From Comamonadaceae bacterium (GTDB lineage Bacteria > Pseudomonadota > Gammaproteobacteria > Burkholderiales > Burkholderiaceae_C), in NCBI GenBank assembly GCA_947454585.1, contig CANGML010000060.1, forward strand, positions 1-8,426: DNA of 8,426 bases. The letters run 5' to 3'. How positions within the stretch are numbered: the first letter of the stretch is position 1; each line of letters begins with the position of its first letter. This document shows, in pieces, positions 1 through 6,498 of the stretch. The notes below the pieces were generated by a model. That model was not told where the DNA came from. It saw only the letters and a program-made list of their open reading frames with translations, and searched no databases. The position numbers and the translations under genes are program-made.

Positions 1-1193
1 CGCAACTCAAAGAAGAAATTGACCGCATGCGTCACCAAATCGAAGAGCTCACGCGCAAAGGCGATTTCAACCAAGTCGCTGAGCTGCAATATGGCAAATT
101 GCCTGAGCTGGAAAAGCGCATGAAAGAGGCCAATGCCCGTGAAAGCAGCAAAACTGCGGCCGCAGGCGGCCACCGTTTGTTGCGCACACAAGTGGGCGCA
201 GAAGAGATTGCCGAAGTGGTGGCGCGTGCCACGGGCATTCCTGTGTCCAAGTTGATGCAAGGCGAGCGTGACAAGCTCTTGCAAATGGAAACTAAGCTGC
301 ACGACCGCGTGGTCGGCCAAGAAGAGGCCATTACCGCCGTCGCCAATGCCATTCGTCGCTCGCGCGCAGGCTTGGGGGATCCCAATCGCCCCACCGGTTC
401 GTTCTTGTTCCTCGGACCCACGGGCGTGGGTAAGACCGAGTTATGCAAAGCCTTGGCAGGCTTCTTGTTTGACAGCGAAGACCACATGATTCGCATCGAC
501 ATGAGCGAGTTCATGGAGAAGCACTCGGTCAGCCGTTTGGTCGGCGCACCGCCCGGCTATGTGGGCTACGACGAGGGCGGCTACTTGACCGAAGCTGTGC
601 GGCGCAACCCCTACAGCGTGTTGCTGCTGGATGAAGTGGAGAAGGCGCATCCCGATGTGTTCAACATCTTGCTGCAAGTGCTTGACGATGGCCGCTTGAC
701 CGATGGTCAAGGCCGCACGGTGGACTTTAAAAATACCGTCATCGTGATGACGTCCAATATTGGCTCACCCATCATCCAAAGCATGGTGGGCCGAGACGCG
801 CAAGACATCAAAGACGCGGTGTGGGATGAGCTCAAGTCGCACTTCCGCCCCGAGTTCTTGAACCGCATTGACGAGACGGTGGTCTTCCACGCTTTGGATG
901 CTGCGCACATCGCCAGCATTGCGGGCATTCAGCTCAAAATTTTGGCGGCCCGCTTGACCAAGATGGATTTGACGCTGGAGGTCTCGCCCGCCGCCTTGGC
1001 TGAATTGGCGAAGGTGGGCTTTGACCCTGTATTTGGTGCGCGTCCCCTGAAGCGTGCCATTCAGCAGCGCATCGAAAACCCCCTGTCCAAGTTGTTGTTG
1101 GAGGGCAAATTCTTACCCAAGGACACAATTGCGGTCAGCGTGGATCCTGTGCGCGCGCCGGGTGAATTTGCCTTCACCAAAACGACGACTTGA
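1..1193 (+). CDS. clpB: ATP-dependent chaperone/disaggregase ClpB, C-terminal part (5' truncated by window edge)
   Basis: ClpB is a cytoplasmic hexameric AAA+ disaggregase that threads aggregated proteins through its pore together with DnaK/DnaJ/GrpE. The reading frame is open from base 3, so the gene enters from the left; about 396 residues are visible, a little under half of the roughly 860 usual. The fragment starts in the end of the coiled-coil middle domain ([13 protein letters not shown]), followed by the linker ([10 protein letters not shown]) and the complete second nucleotide-binding domain. That domain has Walker [10 protein letters not shown] at 414-440, pore loop GYVGYDEGG near 558-584, Walker [12 protein letters not shown] from 618, sensor-1 MTSNIGS, arginine finger [11 protein letters not shown] and sensor-2 GARPLKRAI. 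Nothing key is missing in what is visible. The 3' end has no strong intrinsic terminator: only short stems without a T-run lie at 1192-1219. Read-through into the next gene is therefore possible. The heat-shock promoter would lie outside the window. Confidence 0.97.
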   Translation, partial: QLKEEIDRMRHQIEELTRKGDFNQVAELQYGKLPELEKRMKEANARESSKTAAAGGHRLLRTQVGAEEIAEVVARATGIPVSKLMQGERDKLLQMETKLHDRVVGQEEAITAVANAIRRSRAGLGDPNRPTGSFLFLGPTGVGKTELCKALAGFLFDSEDHMIRIDMSEFMEKHSVSRLVGAPPGYVGYDEGGYLTEAVRRNPYSVLLLDEVEKAHPDVFNILLQVLDDGRLTDGQGRTVDFKNTVIVMTSNIGSPIIQSMVGRDAQDIKDAVWDELKSHFRPEFLNRIDETVVFHALDAAHIASIAGIQLKILAARLTKMDLTLEVSPAALAELAKVGFDPVFGARPLKRAIQQRIENPLSKLLLEGKFLPKDTIAVSVDPVRAPGEFAFTKTTT

Positions 1194-1284
1194 GGTAAGC
1201 CTCTGAGGGGCTTGTCCCCAACGCGATGGCGCCCCAAAAGCGCACCAGTTAGGATGATCGTCTTCCTTCTGTTGCGCTTTTTTT

Positions 1285-2493
1285 ATGACCACTCTCAACC
1301 CAGTCTCTAACCCGTGGCGCGATGACGCTGCCGTGATTGGTCTGGTGGGCGTTGCGCACGCCAGCTCGCACTTTTCTCACCTGCTGTTGCCGCTCATGTT
1401 TCCGGTGTTCATCAGCACCTTTGGGTTGAGCTATGCCGAGCTGGGTTTCTTGATGACCGTTTTCTTTGCTATCTCGGGGATTGGTCAAGCGTCGGCGGGT
1501 TTTTTGGTCGACCATTTAGGCGCTCGCCCGGTCTTGTTCACCGCCTTACTCTTGATGGCGGCAGGTTGTATGGCTGTCTCGGTGGCCAGCAGTTATTCGG
1601 GCTTGATGTGGGGTGCCGCCTTGCTGGGGCTGGGCAATTGTTCGTTTCATCCCGCCGACTTCACCATCCTGAATCAAAAGGTGTCTGCCCCTCGTTTGGG
1701 TTACGCCTTTAGCGCCCACGGGCTCACGGGCAACCTAGGCTGGGCCTTAGCACCTGTGTTCATGGTGGGCTTGAGCGCAGCGTTTGATTGGCGCATGGCC
1801 TATGTGTGCGCCGCCTTGCTGTTTGTCGCCATTCTTGCGTTGCTGATTTGGAAGCGCCAGCTTTTGCTGGCTGATTCTGGGCGCCACAAGCAAGCGGTCG
1901 ATGACGTCCACTCCTTGGCATTTTTAAAGATGCCCGTGGTGTGGTGGTGCTTCAGTTTCTTTTTGCTCTCCACGATGACGTTGGCGGTGGTGCAAAGCTT
2001 TGCGGTGTCTATTCTTCAAGCCATGCACCAAGTCTCATTTGAGGCGGCGACGCTCACCTTGACGGCTTACATGCTGTGTGCTGCCGCGGGGATGTTTTTG
2101 GGGGGCTTTGTCGCGGCGCGATGGCCACTGCAAAGCGACAAGGTGGTGGCCACGTGTATGACGGTGGCGGCTTTGTTCATGGTCCTGTGCGGCAGCGGGT
2201 TGTTGGGGGGAACTTTGACGATGGTTATCTTGGCTGCCACGGGCTTGGCCATTGGTGTGGGCGGACCTTCGCGCGACATGATGATCAAAAAGGCCACGCC
2301 CAAAGGGTCGACCGGCCGTGTCTACGGCATGGTGTATTCCGGCTTGGATGTGGGCTTTGCCATTTCGCCCTTGGTTTTTGGCATCTTTATGGACCACGGC
2401 TGGTATGGCGCAACCCTGTTGGGCGCGGCGGGGGTGTTGTTGCTCAGCGTGTTGGTGGCGTTGGGTGTGGGACGTCGCATCACCCACGATTAA
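1285..2493 (+). CDS. Major facilitator superfamily (MFS) permease, substrate unknown
   Basis: This is a 402-residue inner-membrane protein, the usual size for a 12-helix MFS carrier. Hydrophobic segments run almost continuously from about residue 17. The first-half motif A is clear (GFLVDHLGARPVL, residues 72-84). It is followed by GNCSFHPADF at 117-126, a helix-packing stretch AFSAHGLTGNLGWALAP at 141-157, a charged central loop at about 190-209, a degenerate second motif-A region (GFVAARW, from about 254), and a conserved-looking GPSRDMMIKKATPKGSTGR segment at 287-305. The HPADF region reminds me of fosmidomycin-resistance-type (Fsr-like) permeases, but this is weak and gives no substrate. 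The ATG at 1285 is the only start codon after the in-frame stop at 1255. It lacks a Shine-Dalgarno and is preceded by an 8-T run. The gene sits 91 bp after clpB and 19 bp before the TPP enzyme, suggesting co-transcription with the latter. Confidence 0.87.
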   Translation: MTTLNPVSNPWRDDAAVIGLVGVAHASSHFSHLLLPLMFPVFISTFGLSYAELGFLMTVFFAISGIGQASAGFLVDHLGARPVLFTALLLMAAGCMAVSVASSYSGLMWGAALLGLGNCSFHPADFTILNQKVSAPRLGYAFSAHGLTGNLGWALAPVFMVGLSAAFDWRMAYVCAALLFVAILALLIWKRQLLLADSGRHKQAVDDVHSLAFLKMPVVWWCFSFFLLSTMTLAVVQSFAVSILQAMHQVSFEAATLTLTAYMLCAAAGMFLGGFVAARWPLQSDKVVATCMTVAALFMVLCGSGLLGGTLTMVILAATGLAIGVGGPSRDMMIKKATPKGSTGRVYGMVYSGLDVGFAISPLVFGIFMDHGWYGATLLGAAGVLLLSVLVALGVGRRITHD

Positions 2494-2501
2494 TTCAGTC
2501 T

Positions 2502-2508
2502 AGGAGAG
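2502..2508 (+). promoter_or_regulatory. Strong ribosome binding site for the TPP enzyme
   Basis: AGGAGAG lies 4 nt before the ATG at 2513 (6 nt counted from AGGAG). It fixes the start of the downstream gene. It contrasts with the preceding MFS gene, which has no recognisable Shine-Dalgarno, so the two cistrons may be translated at quite different rates. Confidence 0.8.
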
Positions 2509-2512
2509 CGGG

Positions 2513-4213
2513 ATGACAGCACAAATAGCAGGCCATTTGTTGGTCGAGTGTCTGATTGAACAGGGCGTGACCCACGCATTTGGTGTGCCGGGTGAGAGTT
2601 ATTTGGCCGTGTTGGATGGTTTTCATGCCTACCGTGACCGCATTCGGTTCATCACCAACCGACAAGAGGGGGGGGCTGCCTTCATGGCTGACGCCCAGGG
2701 GCGTTTAACGGGCCGCCCAGGGGTTTGTTTTGTCACCCGAGGGCCAGGGGCCACCAACGCCGCCATTGGCATTCATACGGCCTTTCAAGACAGTGCGCCG
2801 ATGGTGTTGTTTGTGGGTGATGTCGGCACTGACTTTCGCGACCGTGAGTCGTTTCAAGAGATGGATTTCAACAGTTTCTTTGGACCCAGTACCAAGGGAA
2901 TGGCCAAACGGGTGGAGCGCATTGATGACCCTGCTCGGATTCCAGAGTATGTGGCACGCGCTTTTGCCACCGCGATGAATGGTCGTCCAGGCCCTGTGGT
3001 GGTGGTGTTGCCGGAGGACATGTTGTTGCACGAAGTGACCACGCGCCCGTTGCCGCGTGTGGAGCCTGTGCAAGCCTGGGCAGACCCCGGTTCTTTGCGC
3101 CAGTTGCGTGACATGTTGCTGACCGCTGAGCGCCCCTTCGTCATTGCGGGTGGCAGTGGTTGGACGCCGCAGTCTGCGCAAGCCCTACAACGCTTCGCTG
3201 AGAACTGGCAGCTGCCCGTGGGCAATGCCTTTCGCTTTCAAGATACCTTTGACAACCACCACCCACAATACGCGGGCGATGTGGGGATTGGCATCAACCC
3301 CAAATTAGCCCAGCGTATTCGCGACAGTGACTTGGTCATCGCCATCGGTCCCCGCTTGGGTGAGATGACCACCAGTGGCTACACCTTGTTGCAGGTGCCT
3401 CAGCCGACGCAAAAGCTGGTGCATATCCATGCCAGTGCCGAGGAGTTGAACCGCGTGTACCACGCGGACTTGGCCATTCTGTCGACCATGAACGCAGCCG
3501 CACGCTCCCTGGAGGTGTTGACGGCGCCGCCTAGTCTGCCGTGGCAAGCATGGACGGCTGCAGCGAACGCCGATTACCTGGGTAACTTGGAGCCTCAACC
3601 CTTGCCGGGTGACATCGACATGCCCGCCATCGTAGCGGTCATCAGCCGTTTATTGCCTGAGGATGCGGTGTTGACCAATGGCGCGGGCAACTTTGCCAGC
3701 TGGATCCATCGGTTTCATAAACACCCGGGGCTGGCGCGCGGGTGGCGGGTTCAGCTCGCTCCCACAGTTGGGTCTATGGGCTATGGCGTTCCTGCGGGGA
3801 TTGCGGCGAATTTGTTGACGGGGCGAACCGCGTTCACCATCGCCGGTGATGGTGATTTTTTAATGAACGGACAAGAGTTGGCCACGGCGGTTCAGCATGG
3901 CGGCAAAAGCATCATCGTGCTGTTAAACAATGGCGTGTATGGCACGATCCGTATGCATCAAGAGCGTGAGTTCCCGACGCATCAAAGTGGCTCCAAGCTG
4001 GCCAATCCAGATTTTGTGGCGCTGGCCCGTGCCTATGGCTACGAGGGGGTACGTATCCAGCGCACCGCTGAGTTTGAAGCCGCATTCGTCGCAGCGTTAG
4101 CAAGCGAGCAGGGCACCTTGATTGAGGTGATGTTGGATGAGGACATCATCACCACCCGCGGCACCCTGCGTGCGATTCGCGAGACAGCTTTATCGAAGAA
4201 GGCCAACACCTAA
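2513..4213 (+). CDS. Thiamine pyrophosphate-binding enzyme, acetolactate synthase/decarboxylase superfamily (IlvB-like)
   Basis: This 566-residue cytoplasmic enzyme has the three-domain layout of the acetohydroxyacid synthase/2-ketoacid decarboxylase superfamily. The N-terminal pyrimidine-binding domain (about 1-175) contains [13 protein letters not shown] at 24-36 and the cofactor-activating glutamate E52 in NRQEGGAAF, followed by RGPGATNA and a QDSAPMVLF stretch. The central domain spans about 190-340. The C-terminal diphosphate-binding domain carries the classical motif GDG (445-447) ... NN (472-473) and continues [17 protein letters not shown]. All core cofactor residues are present, so it should be active as a ThDP enzyme. 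It is unlikely to be the biosynthetic acetolactate synthase: no small subunit (ilvN) or ilvC follows, and the C-terminal third resembles generic COG0028-type paralogues. The substrate, presumably a 2-keto acid or a related acyl donor, is unknown. It lies 19 bp after the MFS gene with a strong RBS, so transporter and enzyme probably handle the same or related compounds. An 8-G run sits on the E52-A55 codons. Confidence 0.9.
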   Translation: MTAQIAGHLLVECLIEQGVTHAFGVPGESYLAVLDGFHAYRDRIRFITNRQEGGAAFMADAQGRLTGRPGVCFVTRGPGATNAAIGIHTAFQDSAPMVLFVGDVGTDFRDRESFQEMDFNSFFGPSTKGMAKRVERIDDPARIPEYVARAFATAMNGRPGPVVVVLPEDMLLHEVTTRPLPRVEPVQAWADPGSLRQLRDMLLTAERPFVIAGGSGWTPQSAQALQRFAENWQLPVGNAFRFQDTFDNHHPQYAGDVGIGINPKLAQRIRDSDLVIAIGPRLGEMTTSGYTLLQVPQPTQKLVHIHASAEELNRVYHADLAILSTMNAAARSLEVLTAPPSLPWQAWTAAANADYLGNLEPQPLPGDIDMPAIVAVISRLLPEDAVLTNGAGNFASWIHRFHKHPGLARGWRVQLAPTVGSMGYGVPAGIAANLLTGRTAFTIAGDGDFLMNGQELATAVQHGGKSIIVLLNNGVYGTIRMHQEREFPTHQSGSKLANPDFVALARAYGYEGVRIQRTAEFEAAFVAALASEQGTLIEVMLDEDIITTRGTLRAIRETALSKKANT

Positions 4214-4238
4214 GCATGCGCGTTGCATCGCACCAAAG

Positions 4239-4264
4239 AAAAGGGCCGCTGACGCGGCCCTTTT
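4239..4264. terminator. Bidirectional intrinsic terminator between convergent genes
   Basis: AAAAGGGCCGC (4239-4249), tetraloop TGAC (4250-4253), GCGGCCCTTTT (4254-4264) form a perfect 11-bp stem. On the + strand the G/C stem is followed by T4 and ends the MFS/TPP transcript, 25 nt after the TPP stop. On the - strand the complementary T4 follows the stem, so it also ends the SWIB gene, 19 nt after its stop. A second weaker pair (AATTCTG 4266-4272 / CAGAATT 4279-4285) overlaps the SWIB stop codon. Confidence 0.9.
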
Positions 4265-4283
4265 GAATTCTGCGAAATCAGAA

Positions 4284-4724
4284 TTACTTCAAGTGCTTGC
4301 CGATCAAGCCAGCCAATTCAAACATGGTGACTTGGGCTTTGCCGAACACAGCTTTGAGCTTTTCGTCTGCGTTGATGTTGCGCTTGTTCACGCTGTCTTG
4401 CAGGCCGTGCTTTTTGATGTAGGTCCACATCTTCTTGACCACTTCTGTGCGTGGCACTGGCGCATGGCCAATCACAGCAGCCAAAGCGGCGCTAGGGGTC
4501 ATGGCTTTCATGAATGCAGCATTGGGCGTGCGCTTTTTAGCGGGCGCTTTTTTCGCTGCTACTTTTTTGGCAGGCGCTTTTTTGGCGGCTACTTTTTTAG
4601 CGGGCGCTGCTTTTTTCGCTGCAGGCTTTTTAGCCGCTACTTTCTTTGCAGGAGCTGCTTTTTTAGCGGGAGCAGCTTTTTTTGCTGCTGGTTTTTTAGC
4701 CGGAGCTTTTTTTGCAGTTGCCAT
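4284..4724 (-). CDS. SWIB/MDM2-domain protein with histone-H1-like Lys/Ala/Pro tail
   Basis: This 146-residue, highly basic protein has two parts. Residues 1-65 form a low-complexity tail of almost only Ala, Lys, Pro and Val, with 12 Lys-Lys pairs spaced 5 or 6 residues apart, like the tails of histone H1 or bacterial H1-like nucleoid proteins. Residues about 68-146 form a SWIB/MDM2 fold domain (FMKAMTPSAALAAVIG, RTEVVKKMWTYIKKHGLQD, NINADEKLKAVFGK, VTMFELAGLIGKHL). Comparable small SWIB proteins are known in Betaproteobacteria and Chlamydiae; their bacterial role is not well established. I infer nucleoid binding through the tail, with protein or DNA contacts through SWIB. The start is set by AGAAGGA (4732-4738, - strand) 7 nt before the ATG. 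The gene is divergent from aceA and convergent with the TPP enzyme, so it appears monocistronic. The tail makes the coding strand rich in A6-A7 runs. A + strand open frame covering it (4137-4730) is an artefact of this repeat. Confidence 0.93.
   Translation of the reverse strand: MATAKKAPAKKPAAKKAAPAKKAAPAKKVAAKKPAAKKAAPAKKVAAKKAPAKKVAAKKAPAKKRTPNAAFMKAMTPSAALAAVIGHAPVPRTEVVKKMWTYIKKHGLQDSVNKRNINADEKLKAVFGKAQVTMFELAGLIGKHLK
4530..4715 (-). repeat. Low-complexity coding repeat (Lys-Lys every 5-6 residues)
   Basis: On the + strand this stretch is a chain of T-runs (mostly 5-7 T) alternating with G/C-rich GC-GGC-type triplets, every 15 or 18 bp. It encodes residues 4-65 of the SWIB protein, with units of the types AAKKAP, AKKVA and AKKAAP. 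The 15/18-bp unit suggests expansion and contraction by recombination or slippage between near-identical units. Tail length would be expected to vary between strains. Confidence 0.85.
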
Positions 4725-4731
4725 GATTGAT

Positions 4732-4738
4732 TCCTTCT
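4732..4738 (-). promoter_or_regulatory. Ribosome binding site of the SWIB gene
   Basis: Read on the - strand this is AGAAGGA, 7 nt upstream of the ATG at 4724-4722. It overlaps the palindrome CTTCTAGAAG (4734-4743), so a protein or RNA structure at that palindrome could affect translation initiation. Confidence 0.8.
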
Positions 4739-4781
4739 AGAAGTGTTTGTTTTCAAGCCCTTAGAGATATCGCTCTAGAGC
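4734..4781. repeat. Two perfect 10-bp palindromes with TCTAGA cores
   Basis: CTTCTAGAAG (4734-4743) and GCTCTAGAGC (4772-4781) are both perfect palindromes sharing the core TCTAGA, with centres 38 bp apart. They lie in the leader or promoter of the SWIB gene. CTAG is usually under-represented in proteobacterial genomes, which makes two copies in 48 bp mildly notable. An operator role is only a guess. Confidence 0.4.
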
Positions 4782-4810
4782 AATGCGGATGCTAATAGAG
4801 AAAGTGCGTC

Positions 4811-4845
4811 TTTCCAAGTGAAAAGATCACTTTTTCATTGGGAAA
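4811..4845. repeat. Imperfect 14-bp inverted repeat with 7-nt loop
   Basis: TTTCCAAGTGAAAA (4811-4824) and TTTTCATTGGGAAA (4832-4845) are complementary at 12 of 14 positions around the loop GATCACT. It lies about 90-120 bp upstream of the SWIB start and far from aceA. There is no stop codon or G/C-rich stem plus T-run context to make it a classical terminator. A regulator site or structured leader for the SWIB transcript is possible. Confidence 0.5.
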
Positions 4846-5039
4846 TGTTGTTTTTTCAGTACCGCTCAGTGGAGGCGCTTGGGTGATCCATGTGCGGACG
4901 TGCTTGCGTACTTTTTTTGGGGGTGACGCATGACGGAATTGTTTTTCATAATGCAAAAATTAAGATTGCTGCACCGCAATATTTTTTCTCAATACAAGAT
5001 ATAGAACTTCACAATACAAAAAATTATCGTTAAGTTGTT

Positions 5040-5064
5040 GAATTATATGGATTAAAAATAATTC
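5040..5064. promoter_or_regulatory. Candidate LysR-type operator (T-N11-A inverted repeat) upstream of aceA
   Basis: GAATTAT (5040-5046), 11 bp, ATAATTC (5058-5064): a perfect 7-bp inverted repeat whose inner bases fit the T-N11-A architecture recognised by many LysR-family regulators. It lies 87-111 bp upstream of the aceA ATG. The A+T richness of the block raises the chance of a random match, so this is a candidate only. Confidence 0.4.
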
Positions 5065-5111
5065 TTCTATAAGACATAAGACAGGACAAGATTCTTATAG
5101 AAGACTTATAG
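5063..5111. promoter_or_regulatory. Repeat cluster, probable operator/promoter region of aceA
   Basis: TCTTCTATAAGA (5063-5074) and TCTTATAGAAGA (5093-5104) are exact reverse complements, 30 bp apart start to start. Each alone is a 10-of-12 palindrome. The heptamer CTTATAG occurs three times: inverted at 5067-5073, direct at 5094-5100 and again 11 bp later at 5105-5111. ATAAGAC is repeated in tandem at 5069-5075 and 5076-5082. TATAAG at 5068-5073 could be a -10 element, which would put the second arm in the leader. The arrangement suggests two or three bound dimers of a regulator controlling isocitrate lyase. The regulator is not identifiable. Confidence 0.6.
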
Positions 5112-5150
5112 TTTCCCCATCGACAACCTCTTAACTTTTTGGAGTGAACC

Positions 5151-6482
5151 ATGCCTCAATCACTGAACGAACAACTCAGCCGTGAACAACAAATCGCTGC
5201 TCTCGAAAAAGACTGGGCCACCAACCCACGCTGGAAAGGCGTGAAGCGTGGTTACTCTGCGGCAGACGTGGTGCGCTTGCGCGGCAGCATGCCGATCGAG
5301 CACACACTCGCCAAGCGTGGTGCAGAAAAGCTCTGGGAAAAGGTCAACGGCGGTGCCAAAAAAGGCTACGTCAACGCCTTCGGCGCGATCAGCGCGGGTC
5401 AAGCGATGCAGCAAGCCAAAGCGGGCTTGGAGGCTGTGTATTTGTCAGGCTGGCAAGTCGCTGCCGACGGCAACACCTCTGAGACCATGTACCCTGATCA
5501 ATCGCTGTACGCGTATGACTCGGTGCCGACCATGGTGCGCCGCATCAACAACACCTTCAAGCGTGCTGACGAAATCCAATGGGGTCGTGGCATCAACCCA
5601 GGCGACAAAGAGTTCATCGACTACTTCTTGCCCATCGTGGCTGACGCTGAAGCCGGTTTCGGTGGTGTGTTGAACGCTTTCGAATTGATGAAGAACATGA
5701 TCGCTTCTGGCGCGGCGGGCGTTCACTTTGAAGACCAATTGGCGGCGGTGAAGAAGTGCGGCCACATGGGCGGCAAAGTGTTAGTGCCCACACAAGAGGC
5801 TTGCGAAAAATTGATCTCTGCCCGATTTGCTGCTGACGTCATGGGTACGTCCACCATCGTGTTGGCCCGAACCGATGCTGAAGCGGCGAACTTGATCACC
5901 TCTGACCACGATGCCAACGACAAGCCTTTCTTGACCGGCGAACGCACACAAGAAGGTTTCTACCGTGTCAAAAACGGCTTGGAGCAAGCCATCAGCCGCG
6001 GCGTGGCTTACGCCCCTTACGCTGACTTGGTCTGGTGCGAAACAGGCGTGCCAGACATCGGCTTTGCGCGTGAATTCGCGCAAGCCGTGCATGCGGCATG
6101 CCCAGGCAAGCTGTTGTCTTACAACTGCTCACCTTCTTTCAACTGGAAGAAAAACCTCAACGACAGCCAAATCGCGTCGTTCCAAGAAGACCTGTCGGCG
6201 TTGGGCTACAAATACCAGTTCATCACCTTGGCGGGTATCCACATCAACTGGTACAACACCTTCCAATTTGCCAATGCCTATGCCAATGGCGAGGGCATGA
6301 AGCACTACGTCAACATGGTGCAAGAGCCTGAGTTCGCAGCGCGCGACAAGGGTTACACCTTTGTGTCACACCAACAAGAAGTGGGCGCAGGCTACTTCGA
6401 CGACGTGACGACGGTGATCCAAGGCGGTTCGTCTTCTGTGAAAGCCCTGACAGGTTCAACCGAAGAGGAGCAGTTCCACTGA
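5151..6482 (+). CDS. aceA: Isocitrate lyase
   Basis: Isocitrate lyase is the Mg-dependent, homotetrameric cytoplasmic enzyme that splits isocitrate into succinate and glyoxylate. It is the first step of the glyoxylate shunt, used for growth on acetate, fatty acids and other C2 sources. The protein is 443 residues, near the 434 of E. coli AceA. It carries the family signature KKCGH at 201-205, with the catalytic Cys203. Other conserved segments are [14 protein letters not shown] (75-88), [10 protein letters not shown] (97-106), [12 protein letters not shown] (161-172) with metal-binding acidic residues, the active-site stretch [10 protein letters not shown] (323-332) and [15 protein letters not shown]. 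The start ATG has GGAG 6 nt upstream (5141-5144) and matches the expected N-terminus ([15 protein letters not shown]). Malate synthase is not adjacent, so the shunt genes are dispersed here. The long A+T-rich upstream region suggests strong transcriptional control. A terminator follows 64 nt after the stop. Confidence 0.97.
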   Translation: MPQSLNEQLSREQQIAALEKDWATNPRWKGVKRGYSAADVVRLRGSMPIEHTLAKRGAEKLWEKVNGGAKKGYVNAFGAISAGQAMQQAKAGLEAVYLSGWQVAADGNTSETMYPDQSLYAYDSVPTMVRRINNTFKRADEIQWGRGINPGDKEFIDYFLPIVADAEAGFGGVLNAFELMKNMIASGAAGVHFEDQLAAVKKCGHMGGKVLVPTQEACEKLISARFAADVMGTSTIVLARTDAEAANLITSDHDANDKPFLTGERTQEGFYRVKNGLEQAISRGVAYAPYADLVWCETGVPDIGFAREFAQAVHAACPGKLLSYNCSPSFNWKKNLNDSQIASFQEDLSALGYKYQFITLAGIHINWYNTFQFANAYANGEGMKHYVNMVQEPEFAARDKGYTFVSHQQEVGAGYFDDVTTVIQGGSSSVKALTGSTEEEQFH

Positions 6483-6498
6483 TCTATGGAACGTATCC

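Larger units (their letters stand above)
4725..5150. other. Divergent 426-bp intergenic regulatory region (SWIB gene / aceA)
   Basis: No gene is supported here. From left to right it holds the SWIB RBS (4732-4738); two 10-bp palindromes with TCTAGA cores (4734-4743, 4772-4781); an imperfect 14-bp inverted repeat (4811-4845); a mixed-composition stretch (4846-4930) with T7G5 at 4912-4923 and a TGACG-CA-TGACG direct repeat at 4924-4935; then a very A+T-rich block. In 4941-5100 G+C is 41 of 160. That block includes ATTGC/GCAAT (4965-4969/4976-4980), two CAATACAA copies (4990-4997, 5012-5019), a T-N11-A inverted repeat (5040-5064) and the repeat cluster at 5063-5111. The aceA RBS GGAG (5141-5144) closes it. 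Promoters for both genes must be here, but no single sigma-70 pair is convincing. TATAAG at 5068-5073 is the best -10-like hexamer for aceA, without a good -35. Confidence 0.8.

Noticed and set aside
32..514. 160-residue - strand frame opposite clpB
   Set aside because: Shadow of the strongly conserved ClpB coding frame.
1192..1219. Short stems (GAGG/CCTC, AAGCC/GGCTT, GGGG/CCCC) after clpB as a terminator
   Set aside because: Only 4-5 bp each, mutually exclusive, with no T-run; not a credible intrinsic terminator.
2035..2516. Several overlapping frames on both strands inside the MFS gene
   Set aside because: Biased composition from the complementary or shifted MFS frame; none has a start context or domain.
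2513..4213. Naming the ThDP enzyme ilvB (biosynthetic acetolactate synthase large subunit)
   Set aside because: No ilvN or ilvC follows, the neighbour is an MFS permease, and the C-terminal region looks like generic paralogues; a gene symbol would over-claim.
4137..4730. 197-residue + strand open frame rich in Phe, Arg and Cys (FFxGRxFF repeats)
   Set aside because: It is the complement of the Lys/Ala/Pro repeat of the SWIB gene and overlaps the end of the ThDP gene; no RBS and no domain. The SWIB gene on the other strand has a clear domain and RBS.
4783..4821. 12-codon + strand mini-ORF (MRMLIEKVRLSK) in the intergenic region
   Set aside because: No Shine-Dalgarno and too short to support without conservation or ribosome profiling.
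4863..4920. Possible terminator or small RNA end at the T7 run 4912-4918
   Set aside because: No stable stem directly precedes the T-run, and it is followed by G5; insufficient to call.
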